A stretch of DNA of 64,000 bases from Erythrobacter sp. Lineage in GTDB: Bacteria; Pseudomonadota; Alphaproteobacteria; Sphingomonadales; Sphingomonadaceae. Below the pieces are notes generated by a model. The model worked only from the letters and a program-made list of their open reading frames with translations, was not told where the DNA came from and did no database searches. Positions 54,182-62,984 of this stretch are shown piece by piece. A program made the position numbers and the translations under genes. The DNA lies in NCBI RefSeq assembly GCF_011765465.1, contig NZ_CP050265.1:1302001-1366000 (forward strand), in the 5' to 3' direction. How positions within the stretch are numbered: the first letter of the stretch is position 1; every line of letters begins with the position of its first letter.

Positions 54182-55210
54182 TCATCGTCCCCTTGCATCC
54201 TCCGGCCCCTCCGCCGGGATGAGCGCGTAAGTGACGATATAAGCGTCGTGGTCGGACAGGCGCCCGCCCGCATCCTCGCCGTCGAACCACGCCTCGATCC
54301 GCACCGGGCGCAGCGCGGTGCGCGCGCCGTCGTCGAAGACCTGCAGATCCTGCGTGTCGAGCCACGGCTCATCCCCGTCGAAGGACAGCGCGATCTCGCA
54401 CGGCGGGCCGGGCGCGGGGTCGCGGCAATGGCGGCGCGCGAGGTTGTAGCCGTTCAGCCGTTCGAATTCGTCGAAGCGCGCGGGGCTTCGCCGCATATTG
54501 AAATCGCCGGCCAGGACGAAAGGATTGGCGGGATCGCTCAGGCGGTCGAGGAAGTCGGCAAGCTCGCCCGACTGGACCTTGTGCGCGGCGAGCTGCTTTT
54601 CGACGCTGACGCCGGAGGAGCCTTGCGAATTCATGTGCGTGGTCGCGATCTCGACCGGCTCGGCAAGGCCGGGCAGCGCGATCCGCACCAGCATCACCGA
54701 CTTGTTCGACAGGCAGTCCCACCCCGCACAGCTCGACGGACCGTAAGGCTGGGCGAACTCGGCGACAATCGGATAGCGCGAGGCGACCGCAAGCCCGCTT
54801 CCCATCAAGCGGATGCCCCATTCCCCGCGCAGGTAATTGCGTTTCCTGAGGACGGGATCGCGCGTCTTCTTGAGTCCCGAGCGGGTCGGCGCGCGCGGGC
54901 CGAGAGCGAAGGTGGGATGCGGGGTGCTTGCCGCAGTGCGCATGGCATCGGTGCTGAAGGCTTCCTGGAAAACGATCACGTCGGGCAGAAGGTTCGCCCG
55001 TTCCATCCGCTCGAATTCGGCCGTGATCGCTTCGAGAAACGGTCCCCGGCCGGTCCGCGCGGGCCAGGTCAGCCCCTCGATATTGTAGGTCATCACGCTG
55101 AGCGTCGCAGGCGCGTCGGCGATGGGGGCAGCCGTGGCGGCCCGCTCCTCGGGATAGGACACGCATCCCGCCAGCGCCGCAGCGGCAAGGAGAAGCGCGG
55201 GGCTCCTCAT
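54182..55210 (-). CDS. Secreted endonuclease/exonuclease/phosphatase-family lipoprotein
   Basis: A 342-residue protein with lipoprotein signal (LLLAAAALAGC). The DNase I-like core has LSVMTYNIEGLTW, DVIVFQEAFSTDAM with the metal-binding Glu, IATTHMNSQGSSG, FVLAGDFNMRRSP and GRLSDHDAYIVTYALI with the catalytic His. Extracellular members include sphingomyelinases and nucleases; substrate cannot be fixed. ATG 55210 overlaps the stop of the chimeric ORF as ATGA, so translation is coupled and that ORF, though odd, must be read through. It is a second member of this superfamily in the window, with only modest similarity to the one at 17239. Confidence 0.87.
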   Translation of the reverse strand: MRSPALLLAAAALAGCVSYPEERAATAAPIADAPATLSVMTYNIEGLTWPARTGRGPFLEAITAEFERMERANLLPDVIVFQEAFSTDAMRTAASTPHPTFALGPRAPTRSGLKKTRDPVLRKRNYLRGEWGIRLMGSGLAVASRYPIVAEFAQPYGPSSCAGWDCLSNKSVMLVRIALPGLAEPVEIATTHMNSQGSSGVSVEKQLAAHKVQSGELADFLDRLSDPANPFVLAGDFNMRRSPARFDEFERLNGYNLARRHCRDPAPGPPCEIALSFDGDEPWLDTQDLQVFDDGARTALRPVRIEAWFDGEDAGGRLSDHDAYIVTYALIPAEGPEDARGR

Positions 55211-55497
55211 GGCAGGGCCGCGAGGATCAGGAAAGCGGCGAAGATGACGAGGTGGATGCCGCCGGGCAGCACCATCGTGCGGCCCATGGCGAGCGTGAGC
55301 GAGGCCATGAACAGCGTGCCGCGCACCAGCACGTCGGTCGGTTCGGAAAGGGTTTCGGATGCCCCGTCGAAAACGCGCACATTGCTGAAGAGGATGTCCG
55401 CGGGCGGCAGCTCCTGCGCTGCCAATGGCGCACACAGCGCGGCCGTGATCAGCACAAGCAGCCGGGCAAGGCGGCGGGGAATCGAGATTTCATTCAT
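55207..55497 (-). CDS. Short chimeric ORF: amidohydrolase start joined to Ca2+/H+ antiporter end
   Basis: The 96-residue frame has an export signal (ARLLVLITAALCAPLAAQ), then ADILFSNVRVFDGASETL and SEPTDVLVRG, which is how exported metal-dependent amidohydrolases begin. Then the metal-binding HxH never appears. Instead the frame continues LFMASLTLAMGRTMVLPGGI and HLVIFAAFLILAALP, which resembles the last helices of ChaA/Cax-type Ca2+/H+ antiporters (typically GRT..L.G..HL..F). The junction is near residue 58. A deletion that joined two genes would explain it. It cannot be a working amidohydrolase. It could still be a small membrane peptide, or simply a leader that keeps translation of the following lipoprotein going. 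Family recognition is from memory. Confidence 0.55.
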   Translation of the reverse strand: MNEISIPRRLARLLVLITAALCAPLAAQELPPADILFSNVRVFDGASETLSEPTDVLVRGTLFMASLTLAMGRTMVLPGGIHLVIFAAFLILAALP

Positions 55498-55620
55498 GGC
55501 CGACGATCATCCCTCCAGTGCGACCCGAAGGAGCCTCGGCTTCATTGACTGTGGGACTATGACAAGCGCGCCCCGGAAGCGCAATTTTTTTACGCCGTTC
55601 GTGAAATGCACGCAATTTTG

Positions 55621-55637
55621 GGCAGGAGACCTGCCCT
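55621..55637 (-). terminator. Weak terminator candidate after pseudoazurin gene
   Basis: GGGCAGG, loop of three, CCTGCCC is a perfect 7-bp stem 69 bases after the pseudoazurin stop. On the minus strand it is followed by AAAATTG, not a T-run. It lies in the 208-base gap before the chimeric ORF, which otherwise holds no gene. Confidence 0.3.
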
Positions 55638-55705
55638 GGTGCCAAGTCGCAGTCGCGCGGCCTGCTTCGGAGCGTGCGCAAGGCGCAGCCTGCGTCCGCG
55701 CGGGC

Positions 55706-56161
55706 TCAGGAGACGACCTCGTCCCAGATCTCGGCCCATACGCCCGCCGCCTTGCCGGGATGGCTCACGGCTCTGGCCGCCTCGAGGTTCGCATCGCGCC
55801 CCTCTCCCTCGACGATCACGAGGCCGACCATGCCGAGGCCGCGATGGGGCAGGCAGTGATAGCCGTAATAGCCGGGCCTCCCGAAAGTCACCGTCACCGG
55901 CTGGCCGATCCGGCCGCGCCAGCTGTTCGCGCCTTGCGGGATCATGCCCGGCGTCGACTGGCAGTTGTGCGGCCCGCCGACCGGGCGGAACGTGACGCTG
56001 TCGCCCGGCGCGACACGCAGGACGCGCGGCGAGAACGCCATGTCGCCGCCGGGCGAGCCGGTCATCTCGACCACGTGCGAGGTCGCCTGCGCCGCGACCC
56101 GACCGGCAGCGAGCAGCGCGGTCGCACCCGCGCCGAGAAGGATTGTGCGTCGATCGAGCAT
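55706..56161 (-). CDS. Pseudoazurin/plastocyanin-type cupredoxin
   Basis: A 151-residue periplasmic blue-copper protein. The signal peptide MLDRRTILLGAGATALLAAG has a twin-Arg pair and resembles a Tat signal. The type-1 copper ligands are visible: His in GGPHNCQST, Cys in YGYHCLPHRG, His in the same stretch, and Met in GLGMVGLVIV. The extra helix after the beta-sandwich (AARAVSHPGKAAGVWAEIWD) is typical of pseudoazurins. It would carry electrons in the periplasm to a reductase or peroxidase. The ATG has GGGAG six bases upstream. It is downstream of the exported catalase-peroxidase, with a strong hairpin between them. Confidence 0.9.
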   Translation of the reverse strand: MLDRRTILLGAGATALLAAGRVAAQATSHVVEMTGSPGGDMAFSPRVLRVAPGDSVTFRPVGGPHNCQSTPGMIPQGANSWRGRIGQPVTVTFGRPGYYGYHCLPHRGLGMVGLVIVEGEGRDANLEAARAVSHPGKAAGVWAEIWDEVVS

Positions 56162-56196
56162 CAGGTGCTCCCTTGGACTTTCGGGAAAGAGGGTGA

Positions 56197-56232
56197 GGGC
56201 GCGCGGCGGGCACGAAGGCCCGCCGCGCGCCC
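56197..56232 (-). terminator. Strong 15-bp hairpin after katG
   Basis: GGGCGCGCGGCGGGC, a 6-base loop and GCCCGCCGCGCGCCC form a perfect 15-bp stem ten bases after the katG stop. On the minus strand TCACCCTCTTTCCC follows. It probably ends or attenuates katG transcription before the pseudoazurin gene. Confidence 0.65.
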
Positions 56233-56242
56233 CCTCATCCGC

Positions 56243-58543
56243 TCAACGCAGGTCGAAGCGGTCGAGCATCATCACCTTGGTCCACGCCTCGACGAAGTCC
56301 TCGACGAAACGCTCCTCGCCGTCGGCATAGGCGTAGACTTCCGCCACCGCGCGCAGTTCCGAATTGGAACCGAACACGAGGTCGACCTCGGTCGCGGTCC
56401 ATTTCAGATCGCCCGTAGCCCGGTCGCGGCCCTCGAATAGATATTCCTCTCCTTCGACGGGCGACCAGACCGTGCTCATGTCGAGCAGGTTGACGAAGAA
56501 GTCATTGGTGAGAGCGCCCGGCCTGTCGGTGAAGACGCCGTGGCGCGCCCCGTCCGCATTGGCATCGAGCGCCCGCATCCCCGCGACCAGCACGGTCATT
56601 TCCGGCACGGTCAGGGTGAGGAGATCGGCGCGGTCGACCAGCATCTCGCTCGGCGAAAGCCGGGCGCGTTCGCTGTAGAAATTGCGGAACCCGTCGGCGG
56701 CCGGACGCAGGTATTCGAAGCTTTCGGGATCGGTCTGCTCCTGCGTCGCATCGACCCGGCCGGGCGTGAAGGGCACGTCGATTTCGTGGCCCGCGGCCCG
56801 CGCCGCGTCCTCGATCGCGACGCCGCCGCCCAGCACGACGAGATCGGCGATCGACACCTTGCGTCCCGTGCCGCTGGCGTTGAATTCGGCCTGGATCGCC
56901 TCCATCGCGCCGATCACCTTGGCCAGCGTTTCGGGATCGTTCACCGCCCAGTCCTTCTGCGGGGCGAGCCGGATGCGCGAGCCGTTCGCGCCGCCGCGCA
57001 TATCGGTGTCGCGGTAAGTGACGGCGGCGGCCCAGGCCGTGCGCACGAGGTCGGCGTTCGAAAGCCCGGCGGCGCGGATCTTGCCTTCGAGCAGTTCGAT
57101 GTCGCCCTCGGTGATGGTGTCGTAATCCGCGCTCGGAAGGGGATCCTGCCACACGAACTGCTCGGCAGGTGCCTGCGAGCCGGCATAGCGCGCGGCCGGG
57201 CCCATGTCGCGGTGGGTCAGCTTGAACCACGCCCGGGCGAAGGCGGCGTCCATCTCCGCCGGGTTTTCCGCCCAGCGCTGGGTGATCGGCCCGTAGATCG
57301 GATCATAGCGCATCGCGAGGTCGGTCGTGAGCATCACCGGCGGGTGAAATTTCTCCGGATCGAAGGCATCGGGGACGAATTCGACCTGGTCGGCATTGAC
57401 CGGGATCCACTGCTTCGCCCCGGCCGGGCTGGTGGTCAGGCGCCATTCGAAATTGTAGAGGTTTTCAAGGTAGTTGCTGCTCCAGGTGTCGGGCGTCGCC
57501 GTCCACGCGCCTTCGAGCCCGCTGGTCGTGGCATCGGGGCCGACGCCGGTCCCGCAGGAATTCTTCCAGCCGAAGCCCTGCTCCTCGACACCGGCAGCTG
57601 CGGGTTCTGGGCCGATGCAGTCCTTGGGGCTTGCACCATGGTTCTTGCCGAGCGTGTGGCCGCCGACGATCAGCGCGGCGGTTTCCTCGTCGTTCATGCC
57701 CATCCGCGCGAAAGTCGTGCGGATACGCTCGCCCGAGGCGAGGATGTCGGGATTGCCCTCCGGACCCTCGGGATTGACGTAGATGAGGCCCATTTCGGAT
57801 GCGCCGAGGTTCTCTTCGAGCTGCTGCGGCACGGCCTCTTCCCCTTCGGGGCGACCGCCCCCATGGCTGAAGCGCGATGCGGTGAGGAACTTGCTTTCCG
57901 GCCCCCAGTAGACGAGCTCGGGCTGCCAGTCGTCGGTGCGGCCCCCGGCGAACCCGATGGTCTCGAGCCCGGCCTCTTCGAGCGCGACATTGCCCGACAG
58001 CACGATGAGGTCGGCCCACGAAAGGCTGCGCCCGTATTTCTGCTTCACCGGCCAGAGCAGGCGGCGCGCCTTGTCGAGATTGCCGTTGTCGGGCCAGGAG
58101 TTGAGCGGTTCGAACCGGATCTGGCCGCCGTCCGCGCCGCCGCGTCCGTCGCCGGAGCGATAGGTGCCCGCGCTGTGCCAGGCGAGCCGGATGAAAAGGC
58201 CGGTGTAGCTGCCGTAATCGGCCGGCCACCATTCCTTGGAATCGCGCATCACCTTGGCGATGTCCGCCTTGACCGCGTCGAGGTCGAGCTTGGCGAATTC
58301 GGCGGCATAGTCGAAATCCTCGCCGAGCGGGTCGGCGGCGGCCTCGTTCTGGCGCAGCCGCTCGAGATTGACCACCTGCGGCCACCAGTCCTGCACGTCG
58401 CGCGGGGTGGGATCGCCCTCGGCCCGCACCGGCACACGCCCCATGCCCGGCTCGTTGAAGCCCGGAGGCGTCGCAAGGGCGCTGCTTGCAAGGAAGGCGC
58501 TGGCCGAAACCAGCAGTGCGGATTTGAGGGTCTTGGTCATCAT
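56243..58543 (-). CDS. katG: Catalase-peroxidase with export signal
   Basis: A 766-residue bifunctional heme enzyme that removes hydrogen peroxide. Unlike most KatG proteins it has a signal peptide ([20 protein letters not shown]), so it should work in the periplasm, as KatP does. The N-terminal heme domain has the distal [11 protein letters not shown] (Arg119, Trp122, His123), Tyr255 in [12 protein letters not shown] and Met281 in RMGMNDEET, which form the Met-Tyr-Trp adduct needed for catalase activity. The proximal His296 lies in [11 protein letters not shown]. The C-terminal inactive copy follows. Two ATG codons at 58543 and 58540 follow GGGAG. I saw no clear OxyR site upstream. Confidence 0.95.
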   Translation of the reverse strand: MMTKTLKSALLVSASAFLASSALATPPGFNEPGMGRVPVRAEGDPTPRDVQDWWPQVVNLERLRQNEAAADPLGEDFDYAAEFAKLDLDAVKADIAKVMRDSKEWWPADYGSYTGLFIRLAWHSAGTYRSGDGRGGADGGQIRFEPLNSWPDNGNLDKARRLLWPVKQKYGRSLSWADLIVLSGNVALEEAGLETIGFAGGRTDDWQPELVYWGPESKFLTASRFSHGGGRPEGEEAVPQQLEENLGASEMGLIYVNPEGPEGNPDILASGERIRTTFARMGMNDEETAALIVGGHTLGKNHGASPKDCIGPEPAAAGVEEQGFGWKNSCGTGVGPDATTSGLEGAWTATPDTWSSNYLENLYNFEWRLTTSPAGAKQWIPVNADQVEFVPDAFDPEKFHPPVMLTTDLAMRYDPIYGPITQRWAENPAEMDAAFARAWFKLTHRDMGPAARYAGSQAPAEQFVWQDPLPSADYDTITEGDIELLEGKIRAAGLSNADLVRTAWAAAVTYRDTDMRGGANGSRIRLAPQKDWAVNDPETLAKVIGAMEAIQAEFNASGTGRKVSIADLVVLGGGVAIEDAARAAGHEIDVPFTPGRVDATQEQTDPESFEYLRPAADGFRNFYSERARLSPSEMLVDRADLLTLTVPEMTVLVAGMRALDANADGARHGVFTDRPGALTNDFFVNLLDMSTVWSPVEGEEYLFEGRDRATGDLKWTATEVDLVFGSNSELRAVAEVYAYADGEERFVEDFVEAWTKVMMLDRFDLR

Positions 58544-58667
58544 GAGGTCTCCCGTGACATCTTTGTGCGCGACCGAGCCGCGAATTGCTCGATCAATGCA
58601 AGGTCGGTTAATCGGTCGCGGCGATCGGGAAAAACGGGAAATGGCGATTACATAGATTGGAAAATTG

Positions 58668-59903
58668 CTATCGAAATGCACCTGTCCCGGCGCAGGCCGA
58701 CCCGGCTGCCAAGCGCGCCGGTCGGGCGGGATCGGCGGAGCCGGCAGGGCGCGTATCCGGCCCGAACGCGACCTTGATCGCCCTGTCGCGCCCATAGATG
58801 TCGGGCGCGATTTCAACTCCTCCCTCGCCGTCGCCGAAAGCCGTGAAATAGGCGATGTAGAGCGGGATGGGCCGGTCGAGCGGCAGGGTCGTCGTCTTGC
58901 CCGAAGCGACGATCGGATCGACCTCCTCGCGCGTCGCCACGCCTTCAAGCAGAGTCGCGGCGTAACCGATCGCGTCATCGGTCCTGATGCAGCCATGGCT
59001 GAAGGCGCGCACCTCCTCGTCGAACAGCGCCTTGGACGGGGTGTCGTGCATATAGATCGAGAAGGGATTGGGCATCACCAGCTTCATCTGGCCGAGCGCG
59101 TTGCCCGGCCCCGGGCGCTGGCGATAACGGCCGCCCGACCAGACATAGCCGCGCTGGCGCGCAAGCGCGGGATTGCGCCGCACGAGCGCGCCGACGCTTT
59201 CGCGCACGATGCTCGCCGGGATTTCCCACCAGGGGTTGAGAACGACGCCCTCGATCCGGGTGGCGAACGCGGGCGTCGGGGTAGAGCGTTTTCCCACGAT
59301 CACCCGCCAGCGGTCGTACGGCTCCCCGCCCCGCCAGAGCCGCGCCTCGAACCGGGGGATGTTGACCAGCACGTATTCGCTGCCGAGCGAGCGCGGCATC
59401 CAGCGCCATCTTTCCATGTTGCGCGCGATGGCGAGCCGCCTGTCGGGATCGCTCGTCCGCGCAAGCGCCATGCGCAGCGCGGAGTAGTCCTCGTGCGCCG
59501 GGCGCTGGAGCGCGAAGAAGGTGTCGATCGTGCCGCCGGCCAATGCGTTGTCGAGCATGGGCGCGAGTTCGACCTCGCGGTCCGGATCGACGATCCGCCA
59601 TCCCGCCTTCTCGGAAGGCGCGGCGCGGCCCAGCAGATGCATCCGCGCGAGGCTGAGGGCGAGCGCCGTCGCCTCCGCGTCGATCCGCTGCGGCTCCCCC
59701 GATGCGATGGCGCGGTCGAGTGCCACGGTGGGCAGGCGAGGCAGCGCATCGTCGGGCGCGGCATCGATCCATCGCTTCAGGCTTGCAAGCTCCGCAGCCG
59801 ACCATGCTGCGCCCTCGCCACCGGGCGCCTGCGCGACCGCCGGCATCGCCAGGAGCATTGGCAGGAGCATTCCCAGGATCGTCGCAATCAGGTCTCGTCT
59901 CAT
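58668..59903 (-). CDS. Murein L,D-transpeptidase, YcbB-like
   Basis: A 411-residue exported protein (signal [20 protein letters not shown]). The N-terminal half is an alpha-helical scaffold. The YkuD catalytic domain (about 190-330) has [50 protein letters not shown], and the active-site HGCIRTDD within [10 protein letters not shown], where the Cys is the nucleophile. The ending [14 protein letters not shown] is typical. This family makes 3-3 cross-links in peptidoglycan or attaches proteins to it. It lacks a visible peptidoglycan-binding domain. It is divergent from another transpeptidase-like gene with an 82-base gap. Confidence 0.9.
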   Translation of the reverse strand: MRRDLIATILGMLLPMLLAMPAVAQAPGGEGAAWSAAELASLKRWIDAAPDDALPRLPTVALDRAIASGEPQRIDAEATALALSLARMHLLGRAAPSEKAGWRIVDPDREVELAPMLDNALAGGTIDTFFALQRPAHEDYSALRMALARTSDPDRRLAIARNMERWRWMPRSLGSEYVLVNIPRFEARLWRGGEPYDRWRVIVGKRSTPTPAFATRIEGVVLNPWWEIPASIVRESVGALVRRNPALARQRGYVWSGGRYRQRPGPGNALGQMKLVMPNPFSIYMHDTPSKALFDEEVRAFSHGCIRTDDAIGYAATLLEGVATREEVDPIVASGKTTTLPLDRPIPLYIAYFTAFGDGEGGVEIAPDIYGRDRAIKVAFGPDTRPAGSADPARPARLAAGSACAGTGAFR

Positions 59904-59985
59904 CGCCCGAACCTCATGGCTTGCCTTGCAATCCTACACCCAAGCACGACCTTGCACCACAACCACACAAAACACCGGATCGCAC

Positions 59986-60624
59986 ATGACCCTTGACCGC
60001 CGCGGCCTGCTTGGCGCCGCGCTCGTCGCCGGGGCCGGCCTCATCGCGCCGGCTCCGCTCGCCAACCCTGTCCTTCGAGCCGCATCGCCGCCGCCCCCGA
60101 GCGGACCGGGCAATGCCGCCCAGCCGCTCGCGCTGCGCCGGGCGCTGGCCGCGCTCGAGCGCCATTCGGGCCGGATCGCTGAGCGCGACCGCATCGGGCT
60201 GGCGGATTTTGCGCAGCACTCGGGCGAGATGCGTTTCATGCTGGTCGATGTCGCCGCGGGCCGGATCGAGAAGTCCTATTTCGTTTCGCACGGGCGCGGC
60301 TCCGATCCGCGCAACAGCGGCTTCGTCCAGCGTTTTTCCAACCGGCACGGATCGCACGCATCCTCGCGCGGCAGCTTCCTGACGGGCGATGCCTATGTCG
60401 GAAAGCACGGCCGCTCGCGCCGCCTGCACGGGCTTGAGGAGGACAACGACAACGCCTTCGCGCGGGCGATCGTGGTCCATGGCGCCGACTACGTCGACAG
60501 CGACATGGCGCGCCGACACGGCAGAGTCGGACGGAGCCTCGGCTGTTTCGCCTTCGAGCGATCTCAAATCGGCGAGATTCTCGAACGGCTCGGCCCCGGT
60601 CGCCTGCTGTTCGTGGCGGACTGA
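59986..60624 (+). CDS. Murein L,D-transpeptidase catalytic domain family protein (YkuD_2)
   Basis: A 212-residue protein. The signal peptide LDRRGLLGAALVAGAGLIAP has twin Arg. The YkuD_2 fold shows RFMLVDVAAGRIEKSYFVSH, GRGSDPRNSGFVQRFSN, FLTGDAYVGKHGRSRRLHGL, AIVVHGADYVDSDMARRHG and RVGRSLGCFAFERSQIGEIL, whose Cys in LGCF is in the place of the catalytic Cys. The function of this subfamily is poorly known. ATG 59986 has only a weak Shine-Dalgarno (CCGGA). It is divergent from the YcbB-like gene, so the two may share control and act on the cell wall. Confidence 0.88.
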   Translation: MTLDRRGLLGAALVAGAGLIAPAPLANPVLRAASPPPPSGPGNAAQPLALRRALAALERHSGRIAERDRIGLADFAQHSGEMRFMLVDVAAGRIEKSYFVSHGRGSDPRNSGFVQRFSNRHGSHASSRGSFLTGDAYVGKHGRSRRLHGLEEDNDNAFARAIVVHGADYVDSDMARRHGRVGRSLGCFAFERSQIGEILERLGPGRLLFVAD

Positions 60625-60744
60625 CCGGGGCGCGCCCCCTCGCTCATGCGCTCCGGCGCGATCATCGCCCGATCCGCCGCGCTCCGCTCGAACGGCTCGA
60701 AACATCGCGCCGCCCGGCCGTTGGGAGGGGAAAGGAGCACGCAT

Positions 60745-60927
60745 ATGTATGGATGGGCCATCACCCTCGCACTCGTCGCGCTCGTCGCGGCCATCCTGGG
60801 CTTCGGCGGCATCGCCGGGTTCCTCGCGGACCTCGCGCTCGTCGTTTTCGTCCTCGCCCTCATTGGCAGCGTCATACTCTTCGTGATCGGCTGGAAAGCC
60901 GGCAAAAGCGCGTCGCGCAGGCTGTAA
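60745..60927 (+). CDS. DUF1328-family small membrane protein
   Basis: A 60-residue membrane peptide starting MYGWAITLALVALVAAILGF, followed by GGIAGFLADLALVVFVLALI and a basic end (GWKAGKSASRRL). It matches the DUF1328/YtjA family: two helices joined by GFGGIAG. The ATG has AAAGGAG upstream at good spacing. It is common near stress genes in alphaproteobacteria. Function is unknown. Confidence 0.85.
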   Translation: MYGWAITLALVALVAAILGFGGIAGFLADLALVVFVLALIGSVILFVIGWKAGKSASRRL

Positions 60928-61012
60928 GGGAACGGGAAACCGCCGAGGCAGGAGCCGTCGCTCCGCCGGGCTGCGCGGCCCCATCCGCGCTTTCATCAGA
61001 AATCCGGTTTAA

Positions 61013-62077
61013 ATGCCGATTGCAGATGCCCACTTCGCGCAGGTGATGGAACAAGCATCCGACCAAAATCGCACAATCCCCGCCCCACTCGATCCGGCGC
61101 GATGCGAGATCATTCGCAGGTTCGGCGCAGAGATAAGCCCGCTCGATCCGATCGGTGCCGAAGTGCGGGGCGTGGATCTTGCTGCAGAGCCGCCGCCGCG
61201 CGATGTTCTCGCCGCGCTCGAAGCGGAAATGGCCAGCCGCGGCTTTCTGGTATTCCGCAACGAACGACCGATCGAGGCGGAGGATTTCCTGCGCGCGAGC
61301 TGCTGGTGGGGCGGCAGGGCCTTGCACAGCACCCACGGGGTGCACCCGGCCACGCCCGGCGGAAACCCCCATATCTTCCGGCTTTCCAACGATCGCCGGC
61401 ACGGCATCCCGGGCGTCGGCCCCCAGTGGCACAATGACGGCAGCTTCCTTGCCGAAACCTTCTCCCACTCGGGCTATCATATCGTCAGGCCGGCCGAGCG
61501 CGGCGGCGGTACGCATTTCGCCCACCAGGGTGCGGCTTACGAGGCATTGTCCCCAGAGGAAAAGGAATGGTGGAGCCGCCTGTCCTCGGTGAATTCGAAC
61601 TCGGGCGTGGTGCACCCGCTGGTCCATCGCCATCCCGTTTCCGGCGACAGCTGCGTGTGGCTGCATCTCGGCATGACCGGTGCGGTGATCGAGAGGGCTC
61701 CGGCAAGTGAAGAGGGTTTTCGACTGCTCGGGCCGGACGAGTTGCAACGCCTGTGCCGACGCTACAACGAATTGCTGAACGACGGGCTGGAGCGCGGCTA
61801 TGCGATCGCGTTCGAATATGAAGAGAACGATTGCGTGTTCATCGACAATCTCGCCGTGGCGCACCGCGCCGCGCCCGAAGCCCATGCTTCGGCGCAGGAA
61901 CAGGGCCTGCGGATCATGCATCGCAGCACCGTGCGCGGAGTGATGCCGCTCGCCCCTGCGGACGGGCTTCCGCAGTTTCTCGATATCCATGGCCCCAGCC
62001 CCTTGCCGTCCACCGGCGTATGGCAGGGCGGCGGGATAGGATTCCGCTGGGACGAACACGCGCCCATGCAGAATTAA
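61013..62077 (+). CDS. TauD/TfdA-family Fe(II)/2-oxoglutarate dioxygenase
   Basis: A 354-residue enzyme of the alpha-ketoglutarate-dependent dioxygenase family. Iron ligands are His140 and Asp142 in PQWHNDGSF and His284 in NLAVAHRAAP. The 2-oxoglutarate Arg is in the MHRSTVRG stretch near 304-308. GGGTHFAHQGAAYEALSPEE is typical. The N-terminal GAEVRGVDLAAEPPPRDVLA also fits TauD. Substrates of the family include sulfonates, phenoxyacetates and alkyl sulfates; this one is not fixed. No Shine-Dalgarno is clear for ATG 61013, and ATG 61046 (MEQASDQNR) is possible. It stands alone with no neighbouring transporter. Confidence 0.88.
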   Translation: MPIADAHFAQVMEQASDQNRTIPAPLDPARCEIIRRFGAEISPLDPIGAEVRGVDLAAEPPPRDVLAALEAEMASRGFLVFRNERPIEAEDFLRASCWWGGRALHSTHGVHPATPGGNPHIFRLSNDRRHGIPGVGPQWHNDGSFLAETFSHSGYHIVRPAERGGGTHFAHQGAAYEALSPEEKEWWSRLSSVNSNSGVVHPLVHRHPVSGDSCVWLHLGMTGAVIERAPASEEGFRLLGPDELQRLCRRYNELLNDGLERGYAIAFEYEENDCVFIDNLAVAHRAAPEAHASAQEQGLRIMHRSTVRGVMPLAPADGLPQFLDIHGPSPLPSTGVWQGGGIGFRWDEHAPMQN

Positions 62078-62143
62078 TGTTTGGAGATGAGCTACCGCGA
62101 CCCGGCAGGCGCTGGGCGCCGCCTTTGGCCCCTGCGACGGGGA

Positions 62144-62177
62144 GGCCCCTTTTCGAATGAAGATCATTCAAAAGGCC
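62144..62177 (+). terminator. Stem-loop after dioxygenase gene
   Basis: GGCC-CC-TTTT-C-GAATGA, loop AGA, TCATTC-AAAA-GGCC gives a 14-bp stem with two bulges on the left side. It lies 66 bases after the dioxygenase stop. No T-run follows, so it is only a candidate terminator or mRNA end. Confidence 0.35.
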
Positions 62178-62673
62178 GGATTTCCGGAGATTTGTGAGAA
62201 ACTCGCCAGTTTGGCAGACCGTGGTAGCGCAGGAGGGAATGCGATTTATGACTTAAGCAATTGAGTTGCATTGCGAAGATTGTCCCTCAATCAGCAATAT
62301 ACCCCCACCTATACCCCGAATTTAGCGCGATTTTTCCTTCAGGTATCCACAGCCGCAACATCGACCAAAACCAGCTGGGCGAAGTCCGCTTTCGAAGCTT
62401 TCCGATCAGGCCGCCAAGGTCGCATGCTGGGTGGTTTCCGTAATGGCGGCTTTCGCGGACCGAATGCGATAGCTGCCATTGATCGTCACCAGATAGGGTT
62501 CGCCTATCGATCCGGAAGCGAAGGCAACCTTTTTCGACAGCCTAGATAGAAGGCGCCTATTCGTGGTTCGCTTCCTGAAATCCGGACGTGCACGAACCGC
62601 GCCCCAAACCCTCGCCAGAGCAGTTGGATGGATGGGACAGATGCAGACGCTATTTCAGCGTTTGTATCCGGGT

Positions 62674-62877
62674 TCATGGTCGCATGTCGGCGGCTCCAAT
62701 CACACAGCTCATGGCTTTGATCAGCGCGAAGGTCAGGCCGCAAAGATTGATCGCGAGGATGATGTTCGATGGGTCTGAGTCATCAAGCCCCTTAAACTGC
62801 GCCGGAATCAGCCCGAGCATCTCGCCACCAAGGGCGCACCCTGCAAAGGCGAGTTTGCCACCCGTATCATGCCGCAC
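62674..62877 (-). CDS. Possible small protein or remnant, unrecognised
   Basis: A 67-residue frame from GTG 62877. It has a neutral first half (GGKLAFAGCALGGEMLGLIP) and a hydrophobic helix near the end (IILAINLCGLTFALIKAM). Codon use is less GC-biased than neighbours. There is no Shine-Dalgarno. It follows the SEC-C gene on the same strand after 107 bases. It may be the end of a membrane protein whose front has been lost. I do not recognise it. Confidence 0.25.
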   Translation of the reverse strand: MRHDTGGKLAFAGCALGGEMLGLIPAQFKGLDDSDPSNIILAINLCGLTFALIKAMSCVIGAADMRP

Positions 62878-62984
62878 TTACTCGCGACGCAGCCGCCCAT
62901 ATGTGCCCTTACCCAAAGGCTTTAGCGCATCATTGAGCATCGTAAAGCGCGGATCGTATGGCGGAGGCAGACAGACGCCCTCAT

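Larger units (their letters stand above)
62078..62984. other. Gene-poor stretch, more AT-rich than surroundings
   Basis: About 0.9 kb without a convincing gene. Composition falls, especially at 62210-62345 with runs such as GCGATTTTTCC and a short direct repeat TATACCCC at 62299 and 62310. Minus-strand fragments look like gene remains: an open stretch of about 35 codons at 62875-62980 reading LPPPYDPRFTMLNDALKPLG before a stop, and the 67-residue frame at 62674. No tRNA, integrase or inverted repeat of an insertion sequence was seen. It may be an old junction between core and accessory DNA. Confidence 0.4.

Noticed and set aside
58544..58667. OxyR site upstream of katG
   Set aside because: An ATAG...CTAT pair is present, but the spacing is 12 rather than 7 bases and the site is at the far end of the gap.
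62299..62318. Phage attachment site from the TATACCCC direct repeat
   Set aside because: Only eight bases, no integrase or tRNA end nearby; too weak to call.
62500..62540. tRNA-like T-loop (AGGGTTCGCCTATCGATCC)
   Set aside because: No acceptor or anticodon stem could be built around it, and the T-loop consensus is broken.
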